From NCBI GenBank assembly GCA_934621505.1, contig CAKTUU010000021.1, forward strand, positions 1 through 39,618: a stretch of DNA of 39,618 nucleotides, read 5' to 3'. Position 1 is the first letter of the stretch. Each line of letters begins with the position of its first letter. Shown here piece after piece: positions 1-7,957 of the stretch. Position numbers and translations under genes: made by a program. The notes below the pieces were generated by a model, which worked only from the letters and a program-made list of their open reading frames with translations, did not search any database and was not told the DNA's origin. Source of the stretch: an uncultured Clostridia bacterium. Its GTDB lineage: Bacteria > Bacillota > Clostridia > Christensenellales > Aristaeellaceae.

Positions 1-60
1 AACAACCGTCAGGGAATTGTAATTGATGGTGAAGATTCAAAGGTTATTTGCAAAGACTAA
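1..60 (+). CDS. C-terminal tail of an unidentified protein (partial)
   Basis: Frame 1 is open from the first base to a TAA at 58-60 and encodes about 19 residues ending in VICKD. The stretch is more AT-rich than the genes that follow. It is too short to recognise and could be chance, but an open frame running in from the window edge followed by a hairpin at 164-202 is what the end of a plus-strand gene would look like. Confidence 0.3.
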   Translation, partial: NNRQGIVIDGEDSKVICKD

Positions 61-149
61 TTTGAAAATTCCAGTTTATGAAACCGACCGTTTTGCCATA
101 TATTCAGCCGCGTCTGTTCCATTCACTTTTTTGACCGTTGCACCCCTAG

Positions 150-202
150 CACAAAACAAAGCAAATCCCGTCTGATTCACGCAAGCGTCATCAGGCGGGA
201 TT
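150..202 (-). terminator. Intrinsic terminator of the lysine transporter operon
   Basis: Bases 164-176 and 190-202 form a long near-perfect stem (AATCCCG.CTGAT against ATCAG.CGGGATT). On the minus strand it starts 8 bases after the ATPase gene and is followed by a broken T-rich run. The plus-strand side is also T-rich, so it may act in both directions and end the partial gene at the window start. Confidence 0.65.
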
Positions 203-209
203 CTGCTAT

Positions 210-950
210 TTATTTTTCCAAAATTCTGCTCAGGAACTCGCGGGTGCGGGCCTCTTTGGGATGGGTAAAAATGTTTTGCGGCGTGTCATCCTCCAGAATA
301 ACCCCGGAATCCATAAACAGCACCCGGTTGGACACGTCCCGGGCAAAGGCCATTTCATGGGTGACCACCAGCATGGTCAGCCCGCTTTGGGCCAAGCTGC
401 GCATTACCGACAGCACCTCGCCCACCATTTCCGGGTCCAGGGCGCTGGTGGGCTCGTCAAACAGCAGCACCTCCGGGTCCATGGCCAGCGCACGGGCAAT
501 GGCAACCCGCTGCTTTTGCCCGCCGGAAAGCTGGGACGGCCGCGCGTTGCGGTAAGGGGCCATGCCCACCTTTTCCAGATACATCAGGGCTTTTTCCTCG
601 GCCTGCCTGCGGCTGCGACGCAATACTCTGGTCTGGCCCGCCAGGCAGTTATCCAGCACGGTCATGTTGGCAAACAGGTTAAAGCTCTGAAACACCATGC
701 CCACACGGGAATGGTACTGGCCGCGGCTCCACTGGGTTTCCGCGTTTTTGCCATGAAACAGAATCTCTCCGGCGGTAGGTTCCTCCAAAAAATTGATGCA
801 CCGCAGCAGGGTGCTTTTGCCGCTGCCACTGGATCCAATGATGGATACCACGTCGCCGGTATTTACGTCAAAGTTGATATCCTTCAGCACCTCATGCTGG
901 CCAAAGGTTTTTTGCAGGTGGCTGACCCGCAGAATGGGCTGATCAGTCAT
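210..950 (-). CDS. Amino acid ABC transporter ATP-binding protein, probably lysine
   Basis: This is the cytoplasmic ATPase of a polar amino acid (GlnQ/HisP-type) ABC importer, 246 aa, the usual family length. Walker A GSSGSGKS is at residues 39-46, the signature LSGGQ at 141-145, Walker B with the D-loop (FDEPTSALD) at 164-172 and the switch His at 198. It is the last gene of a three-gene operon and overlaps the permease gene by 8 bases, which suggests translational coupling. The family assignment is certain. The substrate is inferred to be lysine, or another basic amino acid, from the lysine riboswitch that leads the operon. Confidence 0.95.
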   Translation of the reverse strand: MTDQPILRVSHLQKTFGQHEVLKDINFDVNTGDVVSIIGSSGSGKSTLLRCINFLEEPTAGEILFHGKNAETQWSRGQYHSRVGMVFQSFNLFANMTVLDNCLAGQTRVLRRSRRQAEEKALMYLEKVGMAPYRNARPSQLSGGQKQRVAIARALAMDPEVLLFDEPTSALDPEMVGEVLSVMRSLAQSGLTMLVVTHEMAFARDVSNRVLFMDSGVILEDDTPQNIFTHPKEARTREFLSRILEK

Positions 951-1737
951 TGGGCATACCCTCCTCCCTGGGCACGGCGATGCTGGCCTTGGAATCGCTT
1001 TGCGAACCGTAAATGATGTAGTTTACGTTGCCGTCCATTTTGCGCTCCAAAAGCCGCAGCAGCCGGGTAACCGTAAAGGTAAGCGCCAGATAAATGCACG
1101 CGGTGATAAAGAAAACCTCAAAATACCGGGCATAGGTACCGGCGGCGGACTTGCTCTGGAAAAACAGCTCGTTGACGGAAATCACGTTCAGCACGCTGGA
1201 ATCCTTGATGTTTACCACAAATTCGTTGCCGATGGAGGGCATGATGTTGCGCACCGCCTGGGGCAGCACCACATACACCATGCTTTGCCAATGGCTCATG
1301 CCAATGGCGTGGGCGGCTTCCTTCTGGCCCTTGTCAATGCTCAGGATGCCGCCGCGGATAATCTCCGCCATATACGCGCCGGTGTTTACGGATACAATCA
1401 GTATGGCGGCGGTCATAACGGGCATACGCACACCCACCATCATGCCGCCATAATAGATGACCATGGCCTGCACAATCATGGGCGTGCCGCGGAACACCTC
1501 GATATACACGCCCAGCAGCACGGACAGAGCTTTCAGCGGAACCCGCTTATACCATGGGTCCCTGGGCCCGGTGGGGATGGTGCGCAGAATCGCCACCAGC
1601 AGGCCGATAAGAAAACCGGCTACCGTGCCCGTAATGGCTACCAGCAGGGTAACGCCCACGCCGTTTAAAAACAGTGAGCCGTACTTTTCCAGCAGGAAGC
1701 CAACCCAGCCAAAAAACGTGGTAGGCAAACTAGACAT
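943..1737 (-). CDS. Amino acid ABC transporter permease, probably lysine
   Basis: This is a 264-aa HisM/GlnP-type inner-membrane permease. It has several hydrophobic helices and the conserved cytoplasmic EAA-type loop (EAAHAIGMSHWQSMVYVVLP, around residues 156-175) that contacts the ATPase. A single permease gene implies that the protein works as a homodimer. The start has a good SD (AAGGAG, about 7 bases upstream). It lies between the binding-protein gene and the ATPase gene. The final 20 or so residues form a hydrophilic tail overlapping the ATPase start. Confidence 0.93.
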   Translation of the reverse strand: MSSLPTTFFGWVGFLLEKYGSLFLNGVGVTLLVAITGTVAGFLIGLLVAILRTIPTGPRDPWYKRVPLKALSVLLGVYIEVFRGTPMIVQAMVIYYGGMMVGVRMPVMTAAILIVSVNTGAYMAEIIRGGILSIDKGQKEAAHAIGMSHWQSMVYVVLPQAVRNIMPSIGNEFVVNIKDSSVLNVISVNELFFQSKSAAGTYARYFEVFFITACIYLALTFTVTRLLRLLERKMDGNVNYIIYGSQSDSKASIAVPREEGMPND

Positions 1738-1749
1738 AACGGCAGCTCC

Positions 1750-2556
1750 TTATTGATTCAAAGGCTGGCGGGCCGTGGTGTCCACCATGATCTGCAAACG
1801 TTCCTCATCGCTGATGCCGGCAAGGATTTCGTTAATCGGCGCAAGCAAATCGCTGCCCTTGGCCAGGCCCACGGCAATGGAGGTGTCCTCGGCAGAGGCG
1901 GTAAAGCCCTGACCATCCGCAAACTTGACATAGGTCAAATCCGGGTTGGCGGTGGTATCGGCTACAGCGCCGGGTTCCTCGGCCACATAGCCGTCAATCG
2001 CGCCGCTGCGCAGGGCCACCACCATCGCAGGGAAGGTTTCCATCGCCATGGCCTTGTTTACGCCGGGAATCTGATCGATCACCGTGTAGTGGAAGGTGTT
2101 CAGCTGGCCGGTAATGGAAGCGCCGCTTAAATCCGCCAGAGAGGTCGCGCCCGCGTAAGCGCCGTCCTTTCTGACCACCACCACCAGCTGGCTGTTGTAA
2201 TAAGCGTCGGTAAAGTCCAGGGTCACCTTGCGCTCGGCTGTGGGGCTCATGCCGGCGATGATGGCGTCAAACGCCCCGGTCATCACGCCCAGGGGCAGTC
2301 CGTCCCATTCAGTCTTTACAATCACCAGTTCCTTTCCCAGGCCCTCGGCAATCTTCTTGGCAATCTGCACATCGTAGCCGTCGGCGTATCCGCCGCCGCC
2401 CTCAATGGCCACGGCGTATTCGCCGGGGTCGGCCTGGGTCCAGTTGTAGGGGGCGTAATTGCACTCCATTCCCACCCGGAAGGTTCCCTCCGCCATGGCA
2501 GAGGCTGTAAACAGCATTACAAGGGTCAGTACTAACGCAACCATAGTCCGCTTCAT
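1750..2556 (-). CDS. Extracellular amino acid-binding protein of the ABC transporter
   Basis: This is a 268-aa periplasmic-binding-protein type 2 (SBP_bac_3) receptor. It begins with a signal peptide (MKRTMVALVLTLVMLFTASA) and a likely signal peptidase I site after AMA at residue 22. No lipobox cysteine is present at that site, so membrane anchoring is not obvious from sequence, which is unusual for a Gram-positive receptor. The mature part opens with FRVGMECNYAPYNW, typical of the family. It is the first gene after the lysine riboswitch and has a strong SD (AGGAGG) about 9 bases before ATG. Specificity for lysine is inferred from the riboswitch. Confidence 0.9.
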   Translation of the reverse strand: MKRTMVALVLTLVMLFTASAMAEGTFRVGMECNYAPYNWTQADPGEYAVAIEGGGGYADGYDVQIAKKIAEGLGKELVIVKTEWDGLPLGVMTGAFDAIIAGMSPTAERKVTLDFTDAYYNSQLVVVVRKDGAYAGATSLADLSGASITGQLNTFHYTVIDQIPGVNKAMAMETFPAMVVALRSGAIDGYVAEEPGAVADTTANPDLTYVKFADGQGFTASAEDTSIAVGLAKGSDLLAPINEILAGISDEERLQIMVDTTARQPLNQ

Positions 2557-2576
2557 TGTCAGGTTCCTCCTTTTTC

Positions 2577-2612
2577 ATACAAAAAGCAGCGATGCTTGCG
2601 CTATCGCTGCTT
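2577..2612 (-). terminator. Riboswitch-controlled terminator (expression platform)
   Basis: On the minus strand, stem AAGCAGCGAT/ATCGCTGCTT (2603-2612 with 2584-2593) is followed by a U-run, then 20-odd bases to the first gene. The 5' half of the hairpin contains AUAGCGC (2598-2604), which is fully complementary to GCGCUAU at 2645-2651 in the closing strand of the aptamer. The two pairings exclude each other, giving a lysine-off attenuator. Confidence 0.88.
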
Positions 2613-2640
2613 CTATCTGTACGCGAAAAGATAAAAACCG

Positions 2641-2810
2641 TCGAATAGCGCTCCACAGCCTAAGCTGTGACAGTCGGCGGAATATTCTTCCGACGCCCAA
2701 CGCCTGACCCTACACCCGGTCAGTTGTTTCGGCGGCTTCCCCTTTTGCCTGCGATCCGCGCCCAGTGAAGGGCTCCCGCAGGGGACTTTTGTCAGCCGCG
2801 CCTCTATTCA
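2641..2810 (-). promoter_or_regulatory. Lysine riboswitch (L box)
   Basis: Read on the minus strand, the leader shows the conserved L-box blocks in order: GAAUAGAGGCGC near the 5' side, AAAAGGGGAAGCCGCCGAA in the middle, then GACUGUCAC and GUGGAGCGCUAUUC at the 3' side. The ends close as a P1 helix (GAAUAG at 2804-2809 with CUAUUC at 2643-2648). It sits between a sigma-A promoter and a terminator, and controls the amino acid transporter. In this family, lysine binding stabilises P1 and lets the terminator form. Confidence 0.92.
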
Positions 2811-2842
2811 TTCACCGCGCTGCCGCGTGTGAATTCCTCCCT

Positions 2843-2870
2843 ATTGTACATCGGTTTTGCAATCTGTCAA
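2843..2870 (-). promoter_or_regulatory. Sigma-A promoter of the lysine transporter operon
   Basis: TTGACA (2865-2870) and TACAAT (2843-2848) are separated by 16 bases, followed by the riboswitch leader. Transcription would start near 2836. Confidence 0.85.
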
Positions 2871-2907
2871 TAGGAAAATGAAAAAATCGGAAAAAGAAAA
2901 TGCATAT

Positions 2908-5061
2908 TTATGCTTTGGGCGGAAGCATGGTCAGGGCGATTCGCTGCTTTTTAACGTCCACATCCACCACCCAGACCTTTACAATATCCCCCACCTTGAC
3001 CACCTCGGAGGGGTGCCTGATAAACCGGTTGGACATGCGGCTGATATGCACCAGGCCGTCCTGATGCACGCCAATATCCACAAACGCGCCAAAGTCAATG
3101 ACATTGCGCACGGTGCCGGTCAGTTCCATTCCCGGGGCCAGGTCCTTGATGTCCAGCACATCGGTGCGCAGGATGGGCTTGGGCAGGTCATCGCGAGGGT
3201 CGCGGCCCGGCTTTTGCAATTCCCGGATAATATCCTTCAAAGTGGGTTCGCCCACGTCCAATTCCTTTGCCAATGCGGCAAGGCCCTTTTCCTCCACCCG
3301 CTTTGGCAAATCCGCCAGCTTACCGGCCTTTATATCGCTCAGCTGATAGCCCAGCGTAGCCAGCAGCGCCTTGGCGGCGTCGTAGCTTTCCGGGTGAACG
3401 GCGGTTGCGTCCAAAGCGTTTTTGCTGTCCCGCACCCGCAGGAAGCCCGCGCACTGCTCAAAGGCCTTGGGCCCCAGCTTCGGCACCTTTTTGAGCTGCG
3501 CCCGGCTGGTGATGCCGTTTTCCTCGCGGTAGGCCACGATGTTTTTGGCCAAAGCCGGGCCAATGCCCGCCACATGGCTGAGCAGCGACGGGGACGCGGT
3601 GCTTACCTCCACGCCCACGCTGTTTACGCAGCCTTCCACCACGCCGTCCAGCGCTTCTTCCAGCTGGCTCTGCTTCAAATCATGCTGGTACTGCCCCACG
3701 CCGATGGCCTTGGGGTCAATTTTAACCAGCTCCGCCAACGGGTCCTGCATGCGCCGGGCAATGCTGACCGCGCTGCGCAGGGACACGTCAAACTGAGGAA
3801 ATTCCTCTGCCGCCAATTTGCTGGCGGAATACACGGACGCGCCCGCCTCGCTGACGATCATATAAGCCGCCCCCGGCAATTCCGGCAGAAGGGATACAAT
3901 AAACTGCTCCGCTTCCCGGGAGGCCGTACCGTTGCCGATGGCAATGGCGGTTACGCCGTACTGGTGGCACATCTGCACAATCTCCTCGTGGGCGCGCGCC
4001 TTGGCGGCTTCCTGCCCCGGCAGGGTAAAATGCCCCACCCCGGTGGCCAGCACCTTGCCGTTTTCATCCACCACAGCCAGCTTGCAGCCTGTGCGGAAGC
4101 CTGGGTCCACGCCAAGCGTAACCCGTCCCTTTACAGGCGGCGCCATCAGCAGCTGATGCAGGTTTTTGCCAAACACCTGAATGGCGCTGGTATTGGCCCG
4201 GTCGGTCAGGTCGTTGCGGATTTCCCGCTCGATGCTGGGCTTCAGCAGGCGCTCCCAGGCGTCCTGGGTGGTCAGGCGCACCTGGGGGGTGGTAATGCTG
4301 CCCTCCCGCACAAACGCCTTGTCCAGAACGCCTATGCAAGCCCCATCGTCCATTCGAATGGATACCTTCAAAAATTCTTCCCGCTCGCCACGGTTTACCG
4401 CCAGGACGCGGTGTCCGGGGATATTGCGCACCTCCTGGGAAAACGCGTAGTACATGCTGTACACGCTGTCCTCGTCTTTGGCCTGTCTGCTTTCCAGCAC
4501 GCCTGTACGCATCACCAGCGCGCGCAGCGCCTTGCGGGCGTCTGCGTCATCGCTCATCTGCTCGCTCAGAATGTCCCGAGCGCCCTGCAGAGCCTCCTCC
4601 ACGGTGGGCACTTCTTTTTCAGCATTCACAAAGGGCCGGGCCATTTCCTCCACGGTTCCATGGGTCTGGTTCTGCAAAAGCAGCAGCAGAGCCAGCGGCT
4701 CCAGCCCCCGTTCCTTGGCGATGGTGGCGCGGGTGCGGCGCTTGGGCCTGAAGGGACGGTACAGGTCCTCCAGTTCGGTCATGGTAGCGGCAGCCGACAG
4801 CCTGGCGGCCAGTTCCTCCGTCAGGTTGCCCTGCTCGGTCAGCGCCGCCTCAATTTCGCCCCGGCGCTTATCCAGACCCCGCAGGTATTGCAGGCGCTCG
4901 TAAATTTCGCGCAGCACCTGGTCGTCCAGCGATCCGGTTTTTTCCTTACGGTAACGGGCGATAAAGGGAATGGTGTTGCCTTCGTCAATCAGGGCCAGCA
5001 CATTCTCACATTGATTTTTTTGCAGGTGAAACTCCTGACACAAAACGGCGCAGATATCCAT
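2908..5061 (-). CDS. tex: Tex family S1 RNA-binding protein
   Basis: This is a 717-aa cytoplasmic nucleic-acid-binding protein of the Tex/YdcI family. The N-terminal Tex helical region carries IPFIARYRKEKTGSLDD. A YqgF/RNase H-like fold follows (VTLGVDPGFRTGCKLAVVD), then helix-hairpin-helix segments around GIGPALAKNIVAYR and PKLGPKAFEQCAGFLR, and a C-terminal S1 domain (from about ELTGTVRNVIDFGAFVDIG to the end). Length and domain order are normal. A longer reading from 5085 is open, but the ATG at 5061 is preferred because AAAGG lies 9 bases upstream. Family members are linked to transcription and RNA turnover; the exact role here is not deducible. Confidence 0.95.
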   Translation of the reverse strand: MDICAVLCQEFHLQKNQCENVLALIDEGNTIPFIARYRKEKTGSLDDQVLREIYERLQYLRGLDKRRGEIEAALTEQGNLTEELAARLSAAATMTELEDLYRPFRPKRRTRATIAKERGLEPLALLLLLQNQTHGTVEEMARPFVNAEKEVPTVEEALQGARDILSEQMSDDADARKALRALVMRTGVLESRQAKDEDSVYSMYYAFSQEVRNIPGHRVLAVNRGEREEFLKVSIRMDDGACIGVLDKAFVREGSITTPQVRLTTQDAWERLLKPSIEREIRNDLTDRANTSAIQVFGKNLHQLLMAPPVKGRVTLGVDPGFRTGCKLAVVDENGKVLATGVGHFTLPGQEAAKARAHEEIVQMCHQYGVTAIAIGNGTASREAEQFIVSLLPELPGAAYMIVSEAGASVYSASKLAAEEFPQFDVSLRSAVSIARRMQDPLAELVKIDPKAIGVGQYQHDLKQSQLEEALDGVVEGCVNSVGVEVSTASPSLLSHVAGIGPALAKNIVAYREENGITSRAQLKKVPKLGPKAFEQCAGFLRVRDSKNALDATAVHPESYDAAKALLATLGYQLSDIKAGKLADLPKRVEEKGLAALAKELDVGEPTLKDIIRELQKPGRDPRDDLPKPILRTDVLDIKDLAPGMELTGTVRNVIDFGAFVDIGVHQDGLVHISRMSNRFIRHPSEVVKVGDIVKVWVVDVDVKKQRIALTMLPPKA

Positions 5062-5097
5062 GCAACGCATCCTTTCGTTAAACATAAAAGTGTGCTT

Positions 5098-5127
5098 ATT
5101 ATATCATGGCCGCCGTCAAATGTCCAA
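5098..5127 (-). promoter_or_regulatory. Candidate promoter of tex
   Basis: TATAAT (5098-5103) is preceded by TTGGAC (5122-5127) with an 18-base spacer. It lies in the 69-base gap before tex, starting just upstream of the methyltransferase stop. Confidence 0.6.
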
Positions 5128-5130
5128 GGT

Positions 5131-5847
5131 TTAGCGCCTGCGCAGCACAATTCTGATAAAATTCAGATACTTTCCCCCGCCCGCTTCCATGGCTTTGCGG
5201 TCGCCGACGGCGTATTCGTTATCCTGCCGCAGCCAGTCCGCCCATACCTCGTCGTTGCTCTGCATTTCCTCCACGGCCAGCACATCGGCTCCATGGCACT
5301 GGCTGACCATGCGCCGCCAGTAAGCAGCATCGTGCATGTATTCCAGCTGTTCAGGCGTCCAGGAAAGCAGCAGTTCCTTTGGCAAATGCTGATGGCAGTC
5401 CCGCTTCATGCCGGGAATGGCAATATACACATAGCCGCCGGGTTTAACAAAGGGCAGCAGTTTCTGGTCCAAATAAGCCGGATCCCTGCCAAAATAGTTA
5501 TACGAATCCGTGCTGATGATTCCGTCAAAAAAGTTTTCTTCAAAGGGAAGGTCCGTAGCGTCCGCCTTGACGGGAATGATTTGATCGTCCCGCAGCCCCA
5601 TCCGGCGGAAAAACAGGCGGTTTTCCTCCGGATCGCTCCACAGATCGGCCGCGTAGACGGTAAAGCCGTATTCCTTCGCCAGAAAGACGCTGGTCAGGCC
5701 CTGGCCGCTTCCCAAATCGCACACGCGGCTGCCCTGCGGAATGGCGCAGTCCAACAGCAGTTCCTCCTCCAATTTAACCGGATTGGGACCCATGATTTTG
5801 GAAAGCAGTTCGGGCGTCTGGTATTTTTCACTGCGGGGATAGTTCAT
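5131..5847 (-). CDS. Class I SAM-dependent methyltransferase
   Basis: This 238-aa protein has the Rossmann-fold methyltransferase core: motif I VCDLGSGQGLT at residues 42-52, an acidic residue after beta-2 (VYAADLWSD), motif II-like VKADATDLPFEENFFDGIIS, and KPGGYVYIAIPG before beta-5. The substrate is unknown; a small molecule is likelier than RNA because no extra RNA-binding domain is visible. It has its own strong promoter covered by a long inverted repeat (5868-5913), so expression is probably induced by removal of a repressor. No TetR or other repressor gene lies next to it. The start has SD AGGAGG. Confidence 0.88.
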   Translation of the reverse strand: MNYPRSEKYQTPELLSKIMGPNPVKLEEELLLDCAIPQGSRVCDLGSGQGLTSVFLAKEYGFTVYAADLWSDPEENRLFFRRMGLRDDQIIPVKADATDLPFEENFFDGIISTDSYNYFGRDPAYLDQKLLPFVKPGGYVYIAIPGMKRDCHQHLPKELLLSWTPEQLEYMHDAAYWRRMVSQCHGADVLAVEEMQSNDEVWADWLRQDNEYAVGDRKAMEAGGGKYLNFIRIVLRRR

Positions 5848-5867
5848 GATTACAACCTCCTAAACGT

Positions 5868-5913
5868 AAGTAAACGACTGTTCACACATAGTATAGTGAA
5901 CAGTCGTTTACTT
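5868..5913 (-). promoter_or_regulatory. Perfect 18-bp inverted repeat operator over the methyltransferase promoter
   Basis: AAGTAAACGACTGTTCAC (5868-5885) and its exact reverse complement (5896-5913) flank a 10-base centre. Each arm is itself a partial palindrome of the form TnAAC-n4-GTTnA, as in many TetR-family operators. One arm fills the -35/-10 spacer and the other lies just downstream of the -10. Two repressor dimers could bind side by side. The regulator class is inferred. Confidence 0.75.
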
Positions 5914-5918
5914 GTCAA
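5890..5918 (-). promoter_or_regulatory. Sigma-A promoter of the methyltransferase gene
   Basis: TTGACA (5913-5918) and TATACT (5890-5895) have a 17-base spacer. This near-consensus promoter starts only a few bases past the stop of the polyferredoxin gene and is overlapped by the inverted repeat. Confidence 0.85.
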
Positions 5919-5925
5919 TAGGTTT

Positions 5926-6750
5926 TTACAGCTTCAGCGCCTGTTTGGGACAGTTTTCAACGCACTCCATACACAAAATGCACTCCGTGGCGTTTTTGCG
6001 GCTGCGGTTTGGATTGCTGACCTGCACATCCATGGGGCAGACCTTTTCGCATTTACCGCAATGCACGCAGGCGGCTTCATCCACCTTAACCCGAATCAGG
6101 GAAAAATAACTCATGGGCTTTAAAAATACCGTTACAGGACAAATGTATTTGCAAAACGCCCGGTTGTCCTTGAATGCGAAAGCCAGCCCAATTCCAACGG
6201 CGTAATACAGCCCGTTGCCGACCAGGAAGGCAATCCACATCAACTTTTCCCGGTTAACCACCGGCAGTGCAAACAGCAGGCATACAAACAAAAGTGAAGC
6301 GGCAAACGCGATGTAGCGAATCCGGCCGATTTTCTTTCTGGGATTTTGGGGCCGCTTGTAGGGCAGCAAATCCAAAATCATGGCAGTCCAGCAGCAATAC
6401 CCGCACCAGCCCCGCCCAAAAAACAGCGGTCCAAAGATTTTGGCGACGGCGTAATGAATGGTGGCCGCCTCAAAAACGCCCAGAAACAGATAATACCAAA
6501 AGCCCTCGATCTGCATGTTTTCGTTGCTGATGATTCCCAAATAAACCAGCATATAGGTTCCCACCAGAAACTGCACGACCCGCCTGGCATGCTTGTGATG
6601 GTTGGCAAACAGCGCCAGGCCAACGGCCAGCGACCCGCCAATGTAGGTAAAATTCAGCAGGTAAAAAAGATTATGCTTGGTCAGCCACAGGGTAATGGCC
6701 ACCGTTTCAAACAAAGCAAACATCACCACAGAGCCCATGTATTTTTTCAT
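5926..6750 (-). CDS. Membrane-bound 4Fe-4S polyferredoxin (NapH/YccM-like)
   Basis: This 274-aa protein has about five membrane helices and two C-terminal ferredoxin clusters (Cys 228/231/234/238 and 257/260/263/267). It also has the family's transmembrane Cys motifs WCGYCC (116-121) and FCKYICPV (199-206). Proteins of this type move electrons at the membrane in NapH, NosR and RnfB-like settings; the partner here is not encoded nearby. An upstream extension to 6825 is open, but ATG at 6750 is chosen because a G-rich SD (AGGGGGG) precedes it. The final residues ENCPKQALKL complete the second cluster, so the gene is intact. Confidence 0.85.
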   Translation of the reverse strand: MKKYMGSVVMFALFETVAITLWLTKHNLFYLLNFTYIGGSLAVGLALFANHHKHARRVVQFLVGTYMLVYLGIISNENMQIEGFWYYLFLGVFEAATIHYAVAKIFGPLFFGRGWCGYCCWTAMILDLLPYKRPQNPRKKIGRIRYIAFAASLLFVCLLFALPVVNREKLMWIAFLVGNGLYYAVGIGLAFAFKDNRAFCKYICPVTVFLKPMSYFSLIRVKVDEAACVHCGKCEKVCPMDVQVSNPNRSRKNATECILCMECVENCPKQALKL

Positions 6751-6783
6751 GAACGCGCCCCCCTGTAATTCGTTGTTTGTCTG

Positions 6784-6792
6784 ATTATAGCA
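6784..6792 (-). promoter_or_regulatory. Extended -10 promoter of the polyferredoxin gene
   Basis: TGCTATAAT on the minus strand is a perfect extended -10 with no good -35. It is about 34 bases before the chosen ATG at 6750. Confidence 0.6.
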
Positions 6793-6966
6793 TAAAACAT
6801 TTTCTGGGAAAAGATGCTTTGCCACTATGCGGAAATGCTGAGCTTGGCAAGCCTGTCCGTCTGCAAAAGCAGCGTTACTGGGCTCGCCTTGACCATGATC
6901 GTTTCCTGCGGATTCTTTTCGCCTGATTCTTAACTGCTGTCGCCCTGGTTTTTTCCCACGCCGCCG

Positions 6967-6994
6967 TTGACTTTTGGCACGAAAATGGTATGAT
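6967..6994 (+). promoter_or_regulatory. Promoter of the envelope-protein operon
   Basis: TTGACT (6967-6972) and TATGAT (6989-6994) are separated by 16 bases. The predicted start near 7001 gives a leader of about 65 bases before the ATG at 7067. Confidence 0.7.
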
Positions 6995-7066
6995 AGGACC
7001 AGTTCTGTTTATTTTTGGGTATCTTCCTGTAAACAGGGCAAGCACGCTGGAAGGTTGGGTCAAAAA

Positions 7067-7951
7067 ATGAAGAACATACGTTGGATGCTGCATGGTCTCA
7101 TTGCCGTGATGCTGCTTTGCCGCGCGGGCGCGGCCTTAGCGGAAGTGGTCGCCCTGCCGGTGGATGACAGCGCCGGTTTTCCTGTTAACGAGGCTTATTA
7201 TCAGGACGCAACCCATTACCAGGACCCAAGCATCCAGGTTTCCATCGAAACCTATCCATGGGAGCAGACGGTCTGCTATGTTGCCCGCATTACCATTGCC
7301 AACCCCACCCAGCTGCGCACCGCGTCCGCCTACGGCTTTAACCGCAAACAGGTGGCTTCGGTACAGGACATGGCTAACCGCATGAACGCGGTGCTGGCCA
7401 TCAACGGGGACTATTCCTATTATCAGCTCAGCACCGTGGGCTGTTACCTGCTGCGTCAGGGGCAGTCCTATTGCCAGCGCCTGGCCCCCGGCCGCGATTT
7501 GCTGGTCATTGATGAAAACGGCGATTTTACCATTCTGCAATCCTGCACTGAGGAAACGCTGGCTGGCTATTCCGCCGGCGCTATGGTCAATACCTTTAAC
7601 TTTGGCCCCGGTCTGGTGGTAAACGGCCAGCCGCTGGCGGATAACTACCGCGCCATGTTTAACAGTTCGCTGACCCGCAACCAGAGGGCCGCTATCGCCC
7701 AGGTGGAAAAGGGCAAGCTGGAATACATCTGCGCTGTTTGCGAGGGCGACAAGGAGTCCAAGGACGGCGGCCTGACCATGAAGGAATGGTCGGATTTCAT
7801 GATGACCCTTGGGGTGGAAAACGCCTATAATCTGGATGGCGGCAATTCCACCGCCATCATCTTTCACAATCAGAAAATCAACGCGGTGCAGAATCCCCGT
7901 CACCGCAAGCTGAGCGATATCATTTATTTCGCCAGCGCCTATCAGGAGTGA
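7067..7951 (+). CDS. Secreted phosphodiester glycosidase (NAGPA-domain) protein
   Basis: This 294-aa protein has a signal peptide (hydrophobic run IAVMLLCRAGAALA, cleavage near residue 25) and a phosphodiester glycosidase domain (DUF2233/NAGPA). Family hallmarks are LAINGDYSYY in the first half and NLDGGNST at residues 255-262 near the end. Characterised relatives remove a sugar from phosphodiester-linked glycoconjugates outside the cytoplasm; in bacteria cell-wall or exopolysaccharide targets are proposed. The frame is open from 6974, but ATG 7067 is chosen because the signal peptide starts there and GGAAGG lies upstream. It is the first gene of a four-gene plus-strand operon; 6 bases separate it from the next. 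Confidence 0.85.
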   Translation: MKNIRWMLHGLIAVMLLCRAGAALAEVVALPVDDSAGFPVNEAYYQDATHYQDPSIQVSIETYPWEQTVCYVARITIANPTQLRTASAYGFNRKQVASVQDMANRMNAVLAINGDYSYYQLSTVGCYLLRQGQSYCQRLAPGRDLLVIDENGDFTILQSCTEETLAGYSAGAMVNTFNFGPGLVVNGQPLADNYRAMFNSSLTRNQRAAIAQVEKGKLEYICAVCEGDKESKDGGLTMKEWSDFMMTLGVENAYNLDGGNSTAIIFHNQKINAVQNPRHRKLSDIIYFASAYQE

Positions 7952-7957
7952 TGAAGG

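Larger units (their letters stand above)
6751..7066. other. Divergent intergenic region with two promoters
   Basis: This 316-base gap separates the minus-strand polyferredoxin gene from the plus-strand envelope operon. It holds an extended -10 for the former (6784-6792) and a sigma-A promoter for the latter (6967-6994). Bases 6830-6960 show no convincing gene, RNA or repeat. Confidence 0.6.

Noticed and set aside
2857..6123. 1088-codon open frame on the plus strand
   Set aside because: It is the antisense of tex, the methyltransferase and the end of the polyferredoxin gene. It is rich in His, Gln and Gly and has no domain.
6875..7093. 72-codon minus-strand frame in the divergent gap
   Set aside because: No SD, no domain, and it overlaps the promoter and start of the plus-strand operon.
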